A DNA stretch of 64,000 nt from Trichomonas vaginalis G3 (taxonomy: Eukaryota > Parabasalia > Trichomonadida > Trichomonadidae): NCBI RefSeq assembly GCF_026262505.1, contig NC_067206.1, forward strand, positions 26,427,896 to 26,491,895, in the 5' to 3' direction. Under the pieces are notes generated by a model. It was given only the letters and a program-made list of their open reading frames with translations. It searched no databases and was not told the DNA's origin. The translations under genes and the position numbers were made by a program. The first letter of the stretch is position 1. Every line of letters begins with the position of its first letter. This document shows positions 61,421 through 64,000 of the stretch, in pieces.

Positions 61421-61425
61421 AATGA
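61421..61425 (-). promoter_or_regulatory. Inr-like element of the helicase-RBR locus
   Basis: Minus-strand TCATT, 19 bases before the ATG at 61404. It marks the original 5' end of the long gene. Confidence 0.5.
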
Positions 61426-63580
61426 TGTGAATAGAGGTATTTTGACTACCTCCGTCACAATTTTTTATATAGTCTTTCAATTTTTTTTCAAATGTATCTA
61501 TGCACGACACAATGGAGTATTGATATATTATGCCTCTTGAGAATTTTACATGATTGTTCTGGAATTACCAGTGAAATGTTAGGGGCGTGAATCGATCATA
61601 TGACCGCGAAAATATCTATAATAAATCAACAATATTCTTGATGTTATTTAAAGCTATGATCTTGCGTAAATTAGATAAAATGGAGTTCAAACTTGAGAAA
61701 CTAGACATAATTCTCTTAAGGATACCCTTACATTGCGTAGTTAGAAAGAGAATATGATATTGTCATGATTGCTAAAGTTTTAGGCTCCAGAAATGAATAT
61801 ACATCAAACTGAAACAATTGATAAATTGAATGAACTTTTGAGAGGTTCTCAAATAAAAAAAATTATCTAATTTTTTACAATATTACTATTATTTTATCCA
61901 CATATGTATATATAGTAATTTGAGAAAACTTTTAGGAAAAAATAAGTTTAATAAAAATCTGAATTTTACTTGTTGTGGGATTGTTATTAATTGACACTCC
62001 AGACGTATTACTAATAGTTATGCGTATGCAATTAAAGTATTTCTGATGGACAAAATGTGAGATTTATATCAGATAATTCATCTATATTACTATTATAGTT
62101 CATTTATGAAGTTTGCACTTATATTCGCACTAAATAAATAACTATTAAAAATTGTTTTAATTAATTGACACCATATAATAGAGTGAATTTTGTTTGATCA
62201 AACAACAATAGATGATAGATATAAAGCCAAGAAACTTGCTATTAATATGCTCTACTTGCTATTTCAATGTAAGTATGATATTTTCTAAATGTTTCGTTCA
62301 GATAACTTAGTTAGATATATTAGTCAAAATTTGAAATTTTAATAGCACATATATTAAAAATAATTATTATTCATAAAAGATTAATGAAATAGTAAAAAAT
62401 CAATCAAATATAAAAAATACAACATTTAGAAGAATTCTTATTATCCTTCAAAAAGTCAGTATTTCTGCTGTAATTTTCTACAACATTGTAGTTATTGCAC
62501 TTTGTCTATGAATTTGTATATATGTTATATATAAATTATATATTTAAACTGCCCATAAGTGCAATTTTTATATAAATTGTTTATTTCTTTAACAATTTTC
62601 ATATGAAATATGCTTTTTTAAGCGTATCAAAGCTGTGTTCTTAATGTGCATGGATATATCAAGAAAAATGTCGAAAAAAAAATGTGAATTCACAAATTCA
62701 CTGAATTTTCACCGTTTTTTGAATTTTGCTACAGCACTAATATTAAATAATACTAAAATCTTCTGTCTTTGTAAAAGAATAAATTCTGACAAAAAGTGCT
62801 CGTTTAAATTTAATGATCATCTGTATGACTAAGTGGTAAAAAGTGTTTATGACCAAAAAAGGGTTACATGCTTAGTCTATTTTTCTGACAGGATACTCTA
62901 GATTTACATGATCTCTATTTCATATCTCCGTTTTTTAGATTCTTCGACAGATTTTATGATAGAAAACCAAGATTAACAAATTTCCGGCATGTTAATGAAG
63001 AAATCTGCAGCTACCCTCAATATTATTTCAATAATCAGTATCGTTTCTCTTACAATTTATTTTTTTCTCAATAATTTAACAAGAAATAACAATACACATT
63101 TGGTTTTACGTATAAAAGCTAAGTGTCGAACTTAATCAACTTTACTTACTTAGCAAATGAATATTTTTGTGGTTGCGAGTTCTGAATGCTGAAGTTTTAG
63201 ATTTCTCTATAAATGATATCATTGCACTTACAATGTTGTTCCAGCCTATCGCATAAATCATAGAAAATCCAAAAAAAAAATAATATAAAGAAAATTCATG
63301 TCATGAAGTTCAAAAAATACCGTGTAACATTAAAATTTGTTATGCATAATACATTTTAGCTATTATTGATTTTTTTTAATTTTCGAGAAATTGAATGGTG
63401 AGTCCGATAGAGAAATTTTTAAAAATCCTAGTGCCTCATAGAAGTAATTTCCCTCGTCTCCCATACTTCCAAATGTATGCATATGACATAAACTTTTATG
63501 CATTACACAAATGGCCAATAATATCTATAGAGTAAAAAATTAGAAATTTAATTTTTTTATATGATAGTTATATTTCAGAT

Positions 63581-63814
63581 TTGCGAGCGTAACTTTTTTC
63601 TCCATGGCATACTTGTTTTAAGAGCAAATGATCAAAATCGTCCTTCAATTATTGAAGGAGCTGATATCTTTTGAAAATTGAATTGAAAGGGTATTCAATT
63701 TTCAAATTTCCTCTCAATTTTGGAAACATATCAACTCTATGAATTAACAATTATGTGCCTTCACAGTTTATCAGTCATATAAGGTGCTTATAAAGAAAAA
63801 AGTTACGCTCGCAA
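63581..63814. mobile_element. Small foldback element with 20-base perfect inverted repeats
   Basis: TTGCGAGCGTAACTTTTTTC at 63581-63600 is the exact reverse complement of 63795-63814. The 234-base unit has internal hairpins (CTTCAATTATTGAAG; GAAAATTGAATTG with its complement). No coding frame and no clear target duplication are seen. It is MITE-like. Confidence 0.65.
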
Positions 63815-64000
63815 AATATGTTTTTATATAGATTTCACATAAAATAATTATGTAATTTCTAAAAAGAATATTTTTGTTCTTGAATATTAAAGTGTATTGT
63901 AGTTTAAAAAGTTTTAAATATGTTGCTAAAATTTCAGGTTTATAGCTCATGTCTAGCATGACTTCTTCGTATGCGCAAAAAATCTGACACGTAAGGGTAT

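Larger units (their letters stand above)
61405..64000. other. AT-rich intergenic region at the right edge
   Basis: About 2.6 kb. Frames at 62635 (65 codons) and 63771 (62 codons) show no family signature and lie in AT-rich flank, so they are left out as genes. The foldback element at 63581 is the only structure found. Confidence 0.55.

Noticed and set aside
62635-63959. Frames of 65 and 62 codons at the right edge
   Set aside because: No signature, and the second overlaps the foldback element's inverted repeat.
1-64000. CRISPR array, tRNA or rRNA genes, bacterial-type operons
   Set aside because: None seen: the tandem arrays lack spacer structure, no tRNA cloverleaf or rRNA-like sequence was recognised, and genes are eukaryotic in layout.

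Overview
The window reads as nuclear DNA of a parabasalid (trichomonad) protist, most like Trichomonas or Tritrichomonas; the sequence alone does not settle the genus. The evidence is: very AT-rich intergenic DNA; intron-less genes on both strands; a TCA(C/T)T motif, the trichomonad Initiator (Inr), 9 to 35 bases before many start codons; families typical of these genomes (DUF3447/ankyrin proteins, BTB plus F5/8C, 7TM-RGS, 26/29-kDa-type papain proteases, Cys-rich surface-protein tails); and a large Polinton/Maverick.

Region 1 (1 to about 18.3 kb) is a Polinton whose left end lies outside the window. It carries a fibre gene with a collagen-like stretch and a phage-type collar domain, a retroviral-type integrase, a T5orf172-type gene and a KilA-N gene, a protein-primed family B DNA polymerase, a double-jelly-roll major capsid gene, and a dozen small ORFs of unknown role. 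It is broken in roughly ten to twenty places, yet most frames are still recognisable, so the insertion looks fairly recent. No packaging ATPase or adenoviral-type protease was recognised; they may lie to the left. The Polinton holds several repeat types: a GC-rich double-hairpin module with compensating stem changes, an inverted repeat around one gene, a shared 44-base leader, a 12-base tandem array and a GTGAC array.

Region 2 (18.4 to 21.3 kb) holds a hairpin, the C-terminal part of a hAT transposase, a GC-rich minisatellite and about 1.9 kb of AT-rich DNA without a credible gene.

Region 3 (21.3 to 61.4 kb) is host sequence. In order: mevalonate diphosphate decarboxylase; a coiled-coil protein; a truncated, frameshifted ankyrin copy beside its full-length DUF3447/ankyrin relative; an HMG-box protein; an ARM-like protein; a Gln/Pro-rich protein; a 3.3-kb gene-poor stretch with a 1.2-kb nested palindrome; a PP1-like phosphatase; a GNAT acetyltransferase; a papain-family protease; two convergent ankyrin genes with the same N-terminal domain (one with an internal stop); a BTB-F5/8C protein; a Sar1-like GTPase; an unrecognised 524-residue protein; a 7TM-RGS protein; a second ARM-like protein; a split Cys-rich surface protein; a 98-residue protein; a long coiled-coil protein; a membrane-anchored MOCOS-like aminotransferase; and a degraded helicase-RBR locus whose RBR part has Ser at the expected catalytic Cys. 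No operons are evident; genes look singly transcribed, several from divergent or convergent pairs.

Region 4 (61.4 to 64 kb) is AT-rich, with a 234-base foldback element and no credible gene.

The best candidates for something undescribed are the double-hairpin modules in the Polinton, the nested palindrome at 31.7 to 33.0 kb, the membrane-anchored MOCOS-like enzyme and the Ser-substituted RBR protein.
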